Counted from the stretch's first letter, positions 52,445-61,917 are shown. The stretch is 64,000 nucleotides of DNA from Arthrobacter_N sp051262515 (GCF_051262515.1 NZ_JBIMER010000011.1:1-64000), one strand, 5' to 3'. Notes: generated from the letters alone by a model not told the origin. Translations and numbers: made by a program.

Positions 52445-52601
52445 CGTGTTCTCCTCGTATCGCTCGGCCGGACGTTGGTGCTGGGCGACGGTGCCCGGCT
52501 TCCGGCGTTTTTCTTCGTGGGACTCACTTTTCTGCACTCCAGCACACTTCACTAGAGGGAATTGAAGGAAAGATTGGCATTTCTTCGCGTACCATCAAGA
52601 A

Positions 52602-54098
52602 ATGACGACTCCCACTTGGAACCGCCCCGCCAAGGGCACGTCCACCAGCTCCCCGGACGCCGCCGCCGACGACCTGGACGTGATTTCGCTGGGACGCCGG
52701 GTGCGCCACCTGCGCAAGGCCAGGGGGCTCACGCTGGACGGCCTGGGCGAGCTGGTGGGGACGGCGCCGTCGCAGCTTTCCCTTATCGAAAACGGCAAGC
52801 GCGAACCCAAGCTGAGCCTGCTCAAGCAGCTGGCGACGGCGCTGGGAACGGGCCTGGACGAACTGCTCGGCTCAGAGCCGCCCAACCGCCGGGCGGCGCT
52901 GGAGATCGAGCTTGAGCGCGCCCAGCGCGGGCCGCTGTACGGGTCGCTCGGGCTTCCGAAAGTCCGCGTCAGCTCGCGGCTTTCCATGGAGGTGCTGGAG
53001 TCCCTGGTGGGGTTGCAGAACGAACTCGAGCGCCGGCTTGACGAGCAGGCGGCGACCCCCGAGGAGGCCCGGCGGGCCAACACCGAGATCCGTGCCGAGA
53101 TGCGCGAGAAGAACAACTACTACCCGGAGCTCGAGCGCGGGGCGCAGAAGCTACTCGACGCCGTCGGGCACAGTGCCGGTCCGCTGTCCCACCACGTGGC
53201 CGCCGACATCGCCGAGCACTTGGGTTTCGGGCTGCGTTTCGTGGGCGACCTGCCCCATTCGACGCGCTCCGTGACCGACCTGAAGAACCGCCGAATTTAC
53301 CTGACGCAGTCCACCCGCGACGAACATGACGCCCGTTCGGTGCTGTTGCAGGCCGTGGGGCACTACGTGTTGGGCCACCAGACGCCGGCCGACTACTCGG
53401 AGTTCCTCCGCCAGCGGGTCTACACGAACTACTTCGCGGCGGCGCTGTTGATGCCCGAACGGCCCACCGTCGGGTTCCTGCACACGGCCAAAGGTGCCAA
53501 GGAGTTGGCCATCGAGGACCTGCGCGACGCCTACGCGGTGTCCTACGAGTCCGCGGCCCACCGGTTCACGAATTTGGCCACCGAGCACCTGGGCATCACC
53601 ACGCACTTCCAGAAGGTCCACGAGTCCGGGATCATCCACAAGGCCTACGAGAACGACGGCGTGAACTTCCCCGCCGACCACACCGGCGCCATCGAGGGGC
53701 AGCCTGTGTGCAGGTACTGGACCAGCCGCGAAGTGTTCGACGTCGCGGACAAGTTCCGCGCCTACAACCAGTACACGGACACCGCGGTCGGCACGTTCTG
53801 GTGCACCGCGCGCACGGAGCGGCACTCGTCGGGGACGTACTCGCTGAGCATCGGCGTCCCGTTCCAGCACGTGAAGTGGTTCCGCGGGCGGGACACGACG
53901 GAGCGGTCGAAGTCCCGGTGCCCGGACGAGGCGTGCTGCCGCCGGCCGCCGGACGATTTGGCGCGACAGTGGGCGGGGAACGCGTGGCCTGCCGCGCGCG
54001 CCAACTCGCACCTGTTGGCAGCGATGCCGCCCGGCGCGTTCCCCGGCGTGGACGAGACCGAGGTCTACGAGTTCCTCCGCGCGCATACCGGCGACTGA
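52602..54098 (+). CDS. ramB: RamB-type regulator of acetate metabolism
   Basis: A 498-residue regulator. An XRE helix-turn-helix at residues 30-90 (LRKARGLTLDGLGELVG, SQLSLIENGKREPKL) is followed by an IrrE/ImmA-like domain at about 195-290 (ARSVLLQAVGHYVLGHQ, FAAALLMPE) and a Cys-rich C-terminal part with CPDEACCRRPP. This layout and the divergent aceA match RamB, which represses glyoxylate and acetate genes in corynebacteria. The His of the metalloprotease motif is altered (AVGHYVLGH keeps His but lacks the Glu). TACCAT (52590-52595), six bases before the ATG, suggests a leaderless message. Confidence 0.88.
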   Translation: MTTPTWNRPAKGTSTSSPDAAADDLDVISLGRRVRHLRKARGLTLDGLGELVGTAPSQLSLIENGKREPKLSLLKQLATALGTGLDELLGSEPPNRRAALEIELERAQRGPLYGSLGLPKVRVSSRLSMEVLESLVGLQNELERRLDEQAATPEEARRANTEIRAEMREKNNYYPELERGAQKLLDAVGHSAGPLSHHVAADIAEHLGFGLRFVGDLPHSTRSVTDLKNRRIYLTQSTRDEHDARSVLLQAVGHYVLGHQTPADYSEFLRQRVYTNYFAAALLMPERPTVGFLHTAKGAKELAIEDLRDAYAVSYESAAHRFTNLATEHLGITTHFQKVHESGIIHKAYENDGVNFPADHTGAIEGQPVCRYWTSREVFDVADKFRAYNQYTDTAVGTFWCTARTERHSSGTYSLSIGVPFQHVKWFRGRDTTERSKSRCPDEACCRRPPDDLARQWAGNAWPAARANSHLLAAMPPGAFPGVDETEVYEFLRAHTGD

Positions 54099-54268
54099 CG
54101 CCGCACCGGATCGCCTTTGCGCGCACGGTGTCCCCGGGACGGTGTCACCCTAGAAAAAATACCGTCGAACTCCAATCCGTGAGCCGCGTCACTCCGAATA
54201 GTCGGTGTACGACGGGCGACGCTACCCCGATATGCCGTAGGGAGCCCGGAATTCGTTCAGGAGTCATC

Positions 54269-54955
54269 ATGCGTAGATCAGCCATATTGGCAGGGGCAGC
54301 ATCGGCCGCCCTGGTGTTGTTGGGGGCCGGCGGGGCCGTCGCCTCCACGGGCAACCAGCCGGACTGGAATGGCCACAAACCCCACGAGCGGGACGCGGGG
54401 CGGACGTTCGCGACGCAGCTCAAGCCCTTGAATGCGGGCAGCCACACGGTGGGCGATACGACCTACACCATTCCCACGACGCGTGGGAGCGCGGAAGTGA
54501 AGGTCCGGGGCGATGACGTGAGCGTGACAATCAAGGTCAGGGGCGTCACCGCGGGTACGCTGCATCCGCAGCACATCCACGCAGGTGAAAAGTGTCCGGA
54601 CGCTTCGGACGACAAGAACAACGACGGCTTCGTCGATGTCATAGAGGGCCTGCCGAAGTACGGGCCCATCCTGGTTTCCCTGGACAGCGAACTCGACAGC
54701 TTCGCGCCGTCCCTGGACTTCCCCGTAGCCGATGCGAACGGCCGCTACGAGTATCGCGAGCAGGCCTCCAAGTCGCATCTGCAGGAGGAGCTGGAGGAGG
54801 CGCTGAAATTGGGCACCCGCCATGTGGTGATCCACGGCATCGACCCGGATCCGGAGGTCAATCCGCTCCCGGAGTCCGTGGCCTCCCTGCCGGGGTTGCC
54901 CGCGTGGGCGACGCTTCCGGTCGCCTGTGGAGAACTGGACCGGACCAACCGCTGA
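54269..54955 (+). CDS. Secreted CHRD-like protein
   Basis: A 228-residue exported protein. The signal peptide spans residues 1-26 (basic start, ALVLLGAGGAVAST). The mature part resembles CHRD/SOD-like beta domains: TLHPQHIHAGEKCPD and HVVIHGIDP hold spaced His residues, and DDKNNDGFVDV is EF-hand-like and could bind calcium. CAGGAG precedes the ATG. It is monocistronic. No enzyme activity can be assigned. Confidence 0.75.
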   Translation: MRRSAILAGAASAALVLLGAGGAVASTGNQPDWNGHKPHERDAGRTFATQLKPLNAGSHTVGDTTYTIPTTRGSAEVKVRGDDVSVTIKVRGVTAGTLHPQHIHAGEKCPDASDDKNNDGFVDVIEGLPKYGPILVSLDSELDSFAPSLDFPVADANGRYEYREQASKSHLQEELEEALKLGTRHVVIHGIDPDPEVNPLPESVASLPGLPAWATLPVACGELDRTNR

Positions 54956-55086
54956 TTCGGCCGATTCCGGTGCCAGCGGCTCGGCGCGGAGTATGTGTGT
55001 AGTTCTTGTAAAAATCCCTTGACGTTCCCCAGTCGCAGGCCCACGCTGATCCCACTACGTTCTTACGGGGCTTTGGGGGCCACAAA

Positions 55087-56322
55087 ATGTTGGGAAATCG
55101 TGCTCGTGGGGGAGTCGTGTTCAGGGTGCTGGCCGCGTGTGGGCTGGCGGTCGCCATTGTCGTCCAGCCGCTACCTGCCGCGGCCGCGCCTGCGGGTCCG
55201 CAGCCCGCCGCCGCCGGCGCTTTGGTGACCAAATCCGCCGTCGTTCCGCGTGCGGTGCCCGCCGTCACGGCGCACCGGACCGGAACGACCACTGCGCGGC
55301 TGAACCTGCGTACCGGCGCGGGGACGACCTATCGGATCGTCAAGGTCTTGGCGCTGGGCGCCAAGGTGTCCATCCTCGCCACGCACAGCAGTGGATGGCA
55401 TCGGGTCACCGCCTCGGGCTCGACGGGCTGGGTGAGCGTCCAATACGTGCGGATCGGCGCCGCCGCACCGAAGCCGGCCGCCACGACGGCCGGCACCACC
55501 ACGACGCTGGTGAACATGCGCACCGGGGCGGGGACGGCGTACCGGGTCGTCAAGACGCTTCCCGCGGGAAGCGCGTTGCGTATCCACTCCCGGCACTCCA
55601 ATGGCTGGTACCGGGTCACCGCCGCGGGCGCGACCGGCTGGGTCAGTGGCGCGTACGTGACCTCCTCGGGCGCGAGCCGGTACAACGCCCGGACCAAGGG
55701 CCCGAACAAGACGGCCCGCGTCGTGCTGACCTACGACGACTGCCCGCGCACGCTGGCGTCCTACACGCAGACGGTCCGCTGGGCGCGCGACGACGGCATC
55801 GCCCTGGTGCTCGCGCCCACAGGGGATTGCCTGGCCAAGTTCCGCACGAGCCATGGCGTCGATCTGGCCGTCTACGGGCGGCAGCACGGGCAGTGGATGA
55901 TCAACCACTCGGTCAGTCACCCCGACCTCCGCCGGCTTACCTGCACGCAGGTCCACGCCCAGTTGCAGGGAACCGGCGTGCGGTCGAATTGGGGCAGGCC
56001 GCCCTACGGCGCCGTCAACGCGGCGGTCGAATGCGGCTACCGGGCGGCGGGCATGCACATCTGGAACTGGAGCAAGGACACGTGGGACTGGCAGTCGAAG
56101 TCGAAAACGGTCACGATCAGCCGGGCCGTAACCCGCGCGGCCGCGGGTGACACGGTCTTGATGCACTTCCAGTGGCAGGGATTCTCGCCCGACTCCATCC
56201 GGCAGATCAAGACGGGTCTGGCCGCCAAGGGGCTTGGGCTCTGCAGGGTGCACCGCGGCACGGACGGGGTGGGTGCGGTGGTCCAGACTCCCGTGGCCCT
56301 GCCCGTGTCGCTACCGTGCTGA
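55087..56322 (+). CDS. Secreted SH3b-polysaccharide deacetylase
   Basis: A 411-residue exported wall enzyme. A signal peptide (1-34) precedes two bacterial SH3 repeats at about 65-125 and 137-197 (LNLRTGAGTTYRIVK; VNMRTGAGTAYRVVK). A NodB-type domain spans about 208-400. The NodB motifs are VLTYDDCPRT with the catalytic Asp pair, a metal-binding NHSVSHPDL, RPPYGAVN and TVLMHFQW. The likely role is deacetylation of peptidoglycan or another wall polymer, with SH3 domains binding the wall. The first motif is DDCP instead of DDGP, a Cys replacing the usual Gly. Confidence 0.87.
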   Translation: MLGNRARGGVVFRVLAACGLAVAIVVQPLPAAAAPAGPQPAAAGALVTKSAVVPRAVPAVTAHRTGTTTARLNLRTGAGTTYRIVKVLALGAKVSILATHSSGWHRVTASGSTGWVSVQYVRIGAAAPKPAATTAGTTTTLVNMRTGAGTAYRVVKTLPAGSALRIHSRHSNGWYRVTAAGATGWVSGAYVTSSGASRYNARTKGPNKTARVVLTYDDCPRTLASYTQTVRWARDDGIALVLAPTGDCLAKFRTSHGVDLAVYGRQHGQWMINHSVSHPDLRRLTCTQVHAQLQGTGVRSNWGRPPYGAVNAAVECGYRAAGMHIWNWSKDTWDWQSKSKTVTISRAVTRAAAGDTVLMHFQWQGFSPDSIRQIKTGLAAKGLGLCRVHRGTDGVGAVVQTPVALPVSLPC

Positions 56323-56450
56323 GATCCGGAAGGATCTGACTGTCCCGGAGCGGCGCGAGCAACTTATCCACAGTTTCGGTTTCCGGGCGTTTTCTGTCCT
56401 GCGGTCTCGATAGTTTTGACGTGTCCACCGCGTCGAACAGAGGAGAATCC

Positions 56451-58055
56451 GTGGCATCCGTCTTCCGCACCCGCTTTCGAAGCGTCCGCCTGCGGAGCCC
56501 CGGGGGCGCGCGGCGGACCACGGCGGCGATAGCTGGCCTGTTTGTCGCCGTCATGCTCGCCGGGTGCGTCGTGGGCGAGGGGGAGCCCGCGGAATCCGCG
56601 GAGCGGCAGCGGATGGACACGACGTCGGAGGTGCTATGGCGTTCCGGCGACCAGCTGATGAGCAGGATAGTACGTGTAGACGGCGTGGTCCTCGCCTATG
56701 TGGCCGACGGAGGACACATGCACCTGATCGCCCGCGACGCCATGACGGGTGAAGAGGCGTGGAGGGAGCCCGCACTCTTCGGAATGGGCTCGAGCGGTGT
56801 CGTCGCCTCCGTCTCGACGTTGGAACGCGACGGCCGCACCTACGCCGCCTATTACGCGTCCGATGGTGGAGGTCCGGGGGCCCTGCGCGTCATTGATGTC
56901 GACAGCGGGGAACACCTGGACCGGGACCGCACCCAGCCCATCTACGCCGACAGACCAGAGACGTGCGGAGATTCGTTCTGTGCCACCGGATCGTGGTGGT
57001 ACGACGGGGCCGAACGCCCATGGTCGGACCGAACCGGCGTCGTCTTCGATTGGGACTCCGGCGCGTGGAAGTCGCGGCGCACTTCTGAACTGCCGATGCC
57101 ACTGGTGAGCGAGGACGCGGTTCGCCTCGGGAAACAACTCTCCGTATCGGAAGCCCGCGGTGCCGGCCAGGAAAGACTGGGGTACGGCGCGGATGGCGTC
57201 CTCGTCTGGTCCCGGCCCTATGAGGAAATCTTCGCCGACGGCTTCTCGTCGGACTACGGCTGGGCCTGGGCCGTGGACGAATCCCGGCCACTGCTGGGAA
57301 CGGGGGTGGGTGGCCGCACCACAACTTCGAACGGCGGCAGGGACACGACCACCGTCGACCTGCCGGCCTCCAGCAAAACCGTTCGGCTCTCCCGCGAGAC
57401 CGGAGAGACCATATGGGAGGCCGAGGGGGTCTCCATGCGGTGCGACCAGTCGTGGCGGAGCCATGGCGGCCCGGACAACGTGCTGGTTCTCTGCGGATTC
57501 TCAGCGGGGAAAGTCGTGGCCACCGAGACGGCGGACGGGGAATCGATCGCCGAGGAGGGCACGCAGGCGTTCGTCGCCGGGCTCGACAAGGAGACGGGCG
57601 ACGAGCTGTGGCGCGTTGATACGGCAGAGGCGTGGGATGGCGAGACCTCGTCGCGGCACATCGTCCCGGGCGGGGACCATATTCACATTGAGAAGCCGGG
57701 TGGCGTATTTTCCGCCATCGACATTTCCAGCGGCGAGGAAGGTGCCTTGGCCGGGGCATTCGGGCCGGCGGTGTTGTGTGCGGCGGCGCGGGGCGAAGTG
57801 GAGGTCCGGCGCTTCATTGCCGCCGGCCATGCGTGGAGTGCAGGCGACGACAAGGTGACGCCGAGCACCGAAGACGCGGTGTTCACTTGCGGACGCGAAG
57901 ACCTGAAGGATGTGGACACGCCTCCGAAACTGTCCGAGCTGCGGCGGATCGGCTACGCGGCGGATGACGTCGTCGTGCTCGGCGGACGCGACGGCATGGT
58001 CGCTTACGGCCTCCCACGGCCACCGGCCGAGGCGAACGCAGCCGGCGCCCCATAG
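56451..58055 (+). CDS. PQQ-like beta-propeller lipoprotein
   Basis: A 534-residue envelope lipoprotein. The signal (AAIAGLFVAVMLAGCVVG) ends at a lipobox Cys near residue 40. Repeats such as DAMTGEEAWREP, SRETGETIWEAEG and DKETGDELWRVDT are blades of a PQQ-type propeller without quinone-binding residues. GTG 56451 has GAGGAGA upstream and is preferred to GTG 56421. It may bind proteins at the membrane, but no partner is visible. It ends one base before the catalase remnant. Confidence 0.75.
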   Translation: MASVFRTRFRSVRLRSPGGARRTTAAIAGLFVAVMLAGCVVGEGEPAESAERQRMDTTSEVLWRSGDQLMSRIVRVDGVVLAYVADGGHMHLIARDAMTGEEAWREPALFGMGSSGVVASVSTLERDGRTYAAYYASDGGGPGALRVIDVDSGEHLDRDRTQPIYADRPETCGDSFCATGSWWYDGAERPWSDRTGVVFDWDSGAWKSRRTSELPMPLVSEDAVRLGKQLSVSEARGAGQERLGYGADGVLVWSRPYEEIFADGFSSDYGWAWAVDESRPLLGTGVGGRTTTSNGGRDTTTVDLPASSKTVRLSRETGETIWEAEGVSMRCDQSWRSHGGPDNVLVLCGFSAGKVVATETADGESIAEEGTQAFVAGLDKETGDELWRVDTAEAWDGETSSRHIVPGGDHIHIEKPGGVFSAIDISSGEEGALAGAFGPAVLCAAARGEVEVRRFIAAGHAWSAGDDKVTPSTEDAVFTCGREDLKDVDTPPKLSELRRIGYAADDVVVLGGRDGMVAYGLPRPPAEANAAGAP

Positions 58056-58844
58056 GTGGGCATGGGTCCGGGCCACCTCCTGGAAGCCGAAGCATTCTGC
58101 CGCGTCGCGATGTCTTCACACCCGCGGGAGCGGCTGCACGTGCAGCAGGCCTATTCGTTCGAACTCGGCAAATGCACGCGCGAGGATGTCCGCGCCCGCC
58201 AACTGCAGGCCCTGGCGAACATCGACGCGGATCTTTGCGCCGGCGTCGCACGTGGGTTGGGCCTCCCCGCGCCGGAACCCACGATCGACGTCGCGGACAC
58301 GGAGACCAGCGGCGCCCTGTCGCACGTCGGAAAATCGTGGCCGGTGGACGGGCTCGTGGTGGGAATCGTCGTCGACCACGCGACGCCGGGATCGACGGTC
58401 GGCCGTCTCGTCGCGGACGGACACCAAGCGGGGATGTCCCCGGTGCTGGTGGCTCCCCCGGGCGGCTTCCTCGCCGACGGCTCGCCGGTGGACCGGATGT
58501 TCCTCACCGCTCGTTCCGTCGAGTACGACGCCGTTATCCTTGCGGCCGCTCCGCAACCCGGGCCCGACGCGCATCCGGACCTGGACGGGAAGGCCGGTGC
58601 GGTGGTGCCGCCGGACGCTGCCGGGATCGACCCGCGGTTGGTGTTGCTGCTCCAAGAGACCTACCGGCAGGCCAAGGCGATCGTGCTGGCCGGGCCCGGA
58701 GTCGGATGCCTGGCGGCGGCGGGCCTGCCCACGGCGGGTCCGGGCATCGTCGAGGCGGACGTCGAGATCGCGGTCACCGAGGTGGTCGGATTGGTCGCGA
58801 ACCACCGTGTATGGGAGCGTTTCGGGTCTCCGGCCGCGCCGTAG
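58056..58844 (+). pseudogene. katE: Truncated large-subunit catalase (katE C-terminal remnant)
   Basis: A 262-codon frame that matches only the C-terminal third of clade-2 catalases: QAYSFELGKC, the following helical stretch ending in GLGLPAPEP, and then the class I amidotransferase-like domain (GLVVGIVVDHATPGS, FLTARSVEYDAVILAA). The haem domain, about 450 residues, is absent, and the first 30 residues match nothing I recognise. The frame begins at GTG 58056 directly after the lipoprotein stop without a clear ribosome site. It probably arose by deletion or local rearrangement; catalase activity is not possible. Confidence 0.75.
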
Positions 58845-59309
58845 ACCCCCGCGGGCCCGCTGGGGGAGGCAGTCGGCCGTCCCCCGCGTTCCGGCTGCTA
58901 CCCCAGCTGGAGACTCGTGTCGGATTCGAGAGCGGGAACCCTAAAACTCGTGGGTCCTAATTCATTCTTTGGCGGTGGCCTTGGCTGCCGCCGCAACCCG
59001 CATAGCAACCAGCCCCCGGCCCTCACAACGGCGACAAACAGGAACATGGTGGAACGCCACCGGCAGCGAGGCCGGGCACCAAAACGCGCCCACAACACAG
59101 TTACTCAACAGCTCAATGAACTGCCCGGCGACGCCAGGCGGCTCGGTGGATCAAGGCTTAGGCGACCGAGGCCATGACCTACTCAGCTGGGAGGGTCCGA
59201 GAATATGCTAGCGTTTACCGTCAGTATGACGCACGTCACCACCAATCCGGCCCGCTTACTGTGACAGCGGTCCGGACACCGGGTTTTCCCTGACCGAAAG
59301 GCACTTCCT
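58845..59309. other. Gene-poor stretch
   Basis: No convincing coding region or RNA is seen in these 465 bases. A TATGCT hexamer lies at about 59205 and may belong to a promoter for the YciI gene, whose start is preceded by GAAAGG. Base composition is less biased than in the coding neighbours, fitting decayed sequence after the katE remnant. Confidence 0.5.
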
Positions 59310-59591
59310 ATGGCCCTGCACGTCGTTCATTGGTCCTTCACTCACGACACTGCGGCCCTTGACGCCGCCCACCCCGAGCACGTGACTTATCTGAAGGATC
59401 TACTGGTGCAGGGCAAACTCGTGGAAGCGGGGCCCTATGAGGACCAAAGCGGGGCCCTATTGATCTTCCGGGTCGACTCCACCGACGATCTCACCGAACT
59501 ACTGGCGCGGGACCCGTACACCAAGGCCGGAGTTATCGGAGCCACCCAGGTCTACGACTGGCGCCCAGTGCTGGGACCGCTCTCCTCCTAA
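59310..59591 (+). CDS. YciI family protein
   Basis: A 93-residue ferredoxin-like alpha-beta protein. The YciI layout is visible: VVHWSFTHDT at strand 1, AAHPEHVTYLKDLLVQGKLVEAGPY and GALLIFRVDSTDDLTELLARDPYTKAGV. The usual active-site His/Asp pair fits His28 or nearby and Asp64 or nearby. Function in actinobacteria is unknown; some relatives cleave chlorinated catechol products. GAAAGG precedes the ATG. Confidence 0.82.
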   Translation: MALHVVHWSFTHDTAALDAAHPEHVTYLKDLLVQGKLVEAGPYEDQSGALLIFRVDSTDDLTELLARDPYTKAGVIGATQVYDWRPVLGPLSS

Positions 59592-59746
59592 AAAGGTTTC
59601 CGCAGTGTCAAGCCTCGGGGTTTCCGGTGCTGTTGCCACGGCGTTGACCCGTTCGTATTCGACGGGTGGGACGTGTCCCAGCTCACCGTGCAGGCGCCGG
59701 AAGTTGTACCAGTCGACCCATTCCGCGACGGCGATCTCAAGGTGGT
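59592..59746 (-). pseudogene. 3' remnant of an IS3-family transposase
   Basis: The minus strand encodes NHLEIAVAEWVDWYNFRRLH and ELGHVPPVEYE, the C-terminal end of an IS3-type DDE transposase, followed by PETPRLDTAETF. The 5' part is missing because another insertion sequence sits at 59747. The terminal sequence GGTTTCCGCAGTGTCA (59595-59610) is probably the old element's end. Confidence 0.8.
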
Positions 59747-59798
59747 TGAATCCCACTGGGTTTGATGGAGGCTCTTACCTAACAGGGAGAATAGAGTC

Positions 59799-60125
59799 AT
59801 GGCCAGTGGCAGGAAATTTGATGATGAGACACGGGCCCGCGTTGTGCGGATGTATCTGGAGCGGCGGCAAGAGGCGCCGGCCGAGTCCGGCGCGGCTTCG
59901 CGCAAGCACGTGGGCGACCTGCTGGGGGTCAGCTCGGAGACGATGCGCCCGTGGGTCAGGCAGCACGAGATCGAAGACGAGACGCGGTCCGGGACCACGG
60001 CCGCCGAAAGCGAGGAGATGCGCAAGCTCCGGCGTGAGAACGCGGAGCTGCGCCGGGCAAACTCGATCCTGAAGGCGGCCTCGGCTTTCTTCGCGGCCGA
60101 GATCGACCGGCCACACGTCAGATAG
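59799..60125 (+). CDS. IS3-family OrfA
   Basis: A 108-residue protein with a helix-turn-helix of the transposase_8 type (DDETRARVVRMYLERR, KHVGDLLGVSSETMRPWV) and a C-terminal leucine-zipper region (EEMRKLRRENAELRRANSIL). It binds the element's ends. It ends inside the start of orfB, as expected for frameshifting. Confidence 0.88.
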   Translation: MASGRKFDDETRARVVRMYLERRQEAPAESGAASRKHVGDLLGVSSETMRPWVRQHEIEDETRSGTTAAESEEMRKLRRENAELRRANSILKAASAFFAAEIDRPHVR

Positions 60126-61069
60126 TCGCGTTCATCGCGGCACACAAGGACCGCCGGGACGCCGACGGCCTGCGGTGGGGCGTCGAACCAATCTGCACCG
60201 TGCTCACCGAGCACGGCTGCAAGATTGCCCCATCGACCTACTACGCGGCCACGGGCCGCGAGCCCTCGCGGCGGGAGGTCTCCGACGCGTCGATGACCGA
60301 GGTCATCAAGCGGGTCCACGCGGATAACTTCTCGGTCTACGGGGTGCACAAGATGTGGCGCAAACTCGTGCGCGAGGGGCACGAAGTCGGCAGGGACCGG
60401 GTGGCGCGGCTGATGCGTGCCGCGGGCCTGCGCGGAGTCATCCGGGGCGGGCACAAGACCTTCACGACCCACCGGGACGACACCGCGGCGAGGTTCCCGG
60501 ACAGGGTCGGGCGCCAATGGGACACCGGGGTCACGGACCGGATCTGGGTGGCTGACTTCACCTACGTCTGGACGTACGCGGGCTTCTGCTACGTGTCGTT
60601 CGTCACCGATGCCGCGTCCCGGCGGATCCTGGGCTGGAAGGCCACAATGAGCAAGGAGGCGCCGTTGGTCACCGATGCACTTGAACAGGCCCTGTCGCTG
60701 CGCCGGCGCACGAATACGGAGTTCACGGCCACGGGCCTGATCCACCACTCGGACGCGGGCTCGCAATACACTTCTGTGAAGCTCACCGAACACCTCGTGG
60801 CAGCCGGCATGGCCGGTTCCATCGGCACCGTGGGCGACGCGTACGACAACGCCCTCATGGAATCGACAATCGGCCTCTACAAGACGGAACTGATCGATTT
60901 CGACCGCTACACGACCTGGAAATCACGCCAGCACGTGGAGACGGCGACCGCCCGCTGGGTCGCCTGGTTCAACGCCGATCGGCTCCACTCGAGCCTGGGC
61001 GACATCCCGCCCAACGAATGGGAAAACGCCAACCAACAAGCGTGTATTCTGTCAACGCAGAATGCCTAA
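60080..61069 (+). CDS. IS3-family OrfB transposase
   Basis: The frame is -1 relative to orfA and is open from upstream of 60080, so it is probably made as an OrfAB fusion by frameshifting. An HTH_21-type part (SVYGVHKMWRKL) is followed by the rve catalytic core with Asp in VWVADFTYV-like DRIWVADFTY, Asp in HHSDAGSQY and Glu in NALMESTIGLYKTE. About 330 residues in total. A standalone GTG start at 60200 is also possible. I could not pinpoint the slippery site. Confidence 0.88.
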   Translation, partial: LGFLRGRDRPATRQIVAFIAAHKDRRDADGLRWGVEPICTVLTEHGCKIAPSTYYAATGREPSRREVSDASMTEVIKRVHADNFSVYGVHKMWRKLVREGHEVGRDRVARLMRAAGLRGVIRGGHKTFTTHRDDTAARFPDRVGRQWDTGVTDRIWVADFTYVWTYAGFCYVSFVTDAASRRILGWKATMSKEAPLVTDALEQALSLRRRTNTEFTATGLIHHSDAGSQYTSVKLTEHLVAAGMAGSIGTVGDAYDNALMESTIGLYKTELIDFDRYTTWKSRQHVETATARWVAWFNADRLHSSLGDIPPNEWENANQQACILSTQNA

Positions 61070-61163
61070 CAGCAGTCTCCATCGAACCCAGTGGGATTCA
61101 TAATGACCACGGCCCGAAACGCCGGAGGCGCGCCTTAAACCTGGAAAATTGTTCAGCAGTTTC

Positions 61164-61805
61164 CTAGCGCGGGTTGGAGGGGATGCCCACGCCGCCCATT
61201 GCGTCCACGTAGGCGGCCACCATCTCGTCGAATTTCTTGTTCTTGTGGGCTGCCGAGCCGACGGAGCCCATGGGCCCGGGCGAATCGACCTTGTAGACCT
61301 TGATGACCCGCTCGCGGAGGATGCGGTCGCCGCCGGCCTTGGAGAACGCGGCCATGACCTTGTGCGCGCCGCTGCCGTGGGCGACGATCGCCGATGCCCG
61401 GTAGATGATGTCGAGGAACTGGCGCAGGGGCCGGACCCCGTCGTGCACCTGCTCGGGCGTCAGGACCGTCTTCTGACCGGAGGGCAGGTCCCACGGGTGG
61501 GCGTGCCACGGGATCGCGTGCTTGGGTTGGAGACCGGCTGCTTCGTAGACCTCGGCCAGGCGCGCGGCGGTGTCGTCGTCGTTCTCCAGGGACAGGAAGC
61601 CCGACGCCGTTCCCACACCCGGAGCGATGAGGAGGCTGACAATCCGGGCCTCGTCGACGTCGTGGACGGGGTCGATGTAGGGAACGCCGAAGTCCGGTTT
61701 CCGCTCACGGAGTTGTTCGCACAACTGCGTGACGGCCTCGATGTTCTCGTCGTGGATCCTGGCCAATTGCGCCGCCTGGTATTCGGGCGAGTCCATCTTC
61801 CGCAT
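61164..61805 (-). CDS. Uracil-DNA glycosylase-like protein
   Basis: A 213-residue soluble protein. PYIDPVHDVDEARIVSLLIAPG and GTASGFLSLENDDDTAARL occupy the place of UDG motif 1, and IPWHAHPW resembles the substrate-binding region. The active-site Asp/Asn motif of classic UDG is not clear. It may be a distant UDG superfamily member. ATG 61805 has GGAG eight bases upstream. It is monocistronic, next to the insertion sequence. Confidence 0.6.
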   Translation of the reverse strand: MRKMDSPEYQAAQLARIHDENIEAVTQLCEQLRERKPDFGVPYIDPVHDVDEARIVSLLIAPGVGTASGFLSLENDDDTAARLAEVYEAAGLQPKHAIPWHAHPWDLPSGQKTVLTPEQVHDGVRPLRQFLDIIYRASAIVAHGSGAHKVMAAFSKAGGDRILRERVIKVYKVDSPGPMGSVGSAAHKNKKFDEMVAAYVDAMGGVGIPSNPR

Positions 61806-61917
61806 CGTTCACTCCATGTACCTAGGCGAGCTTCCGTTACCCACGACTCTATCTCTTGCGGGTGTGCGGGCGCAGACGGTACGTGCGACCATGGCCGTGG
61901 GCCCGGTCGGCGGGCCC

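Larger units (their letters stand above)
59747..61100 (+). mobile_element. IS3-family insertion sequence, complete
   Basis: A 1354-base element bounded by terminal inverted repeats at 59747-59773 and 61074-61100, which match at 25 of 27 positions and start with TG and end with CA as in IS3 elements. It contains orfA and orfB in overlapping frames with an intact DDE triad, so it may be active. No direct target repeat is visible in the flanks (GGT on the left, TAA on the right). Confidence 0.88.

Noticed and set aside
52445..52601. Clear RamB binding site before aceA
   Set aside because: Only weak resemblance to the published AA/GAACTTTGCAAA-type box was found, so no site is claimed.
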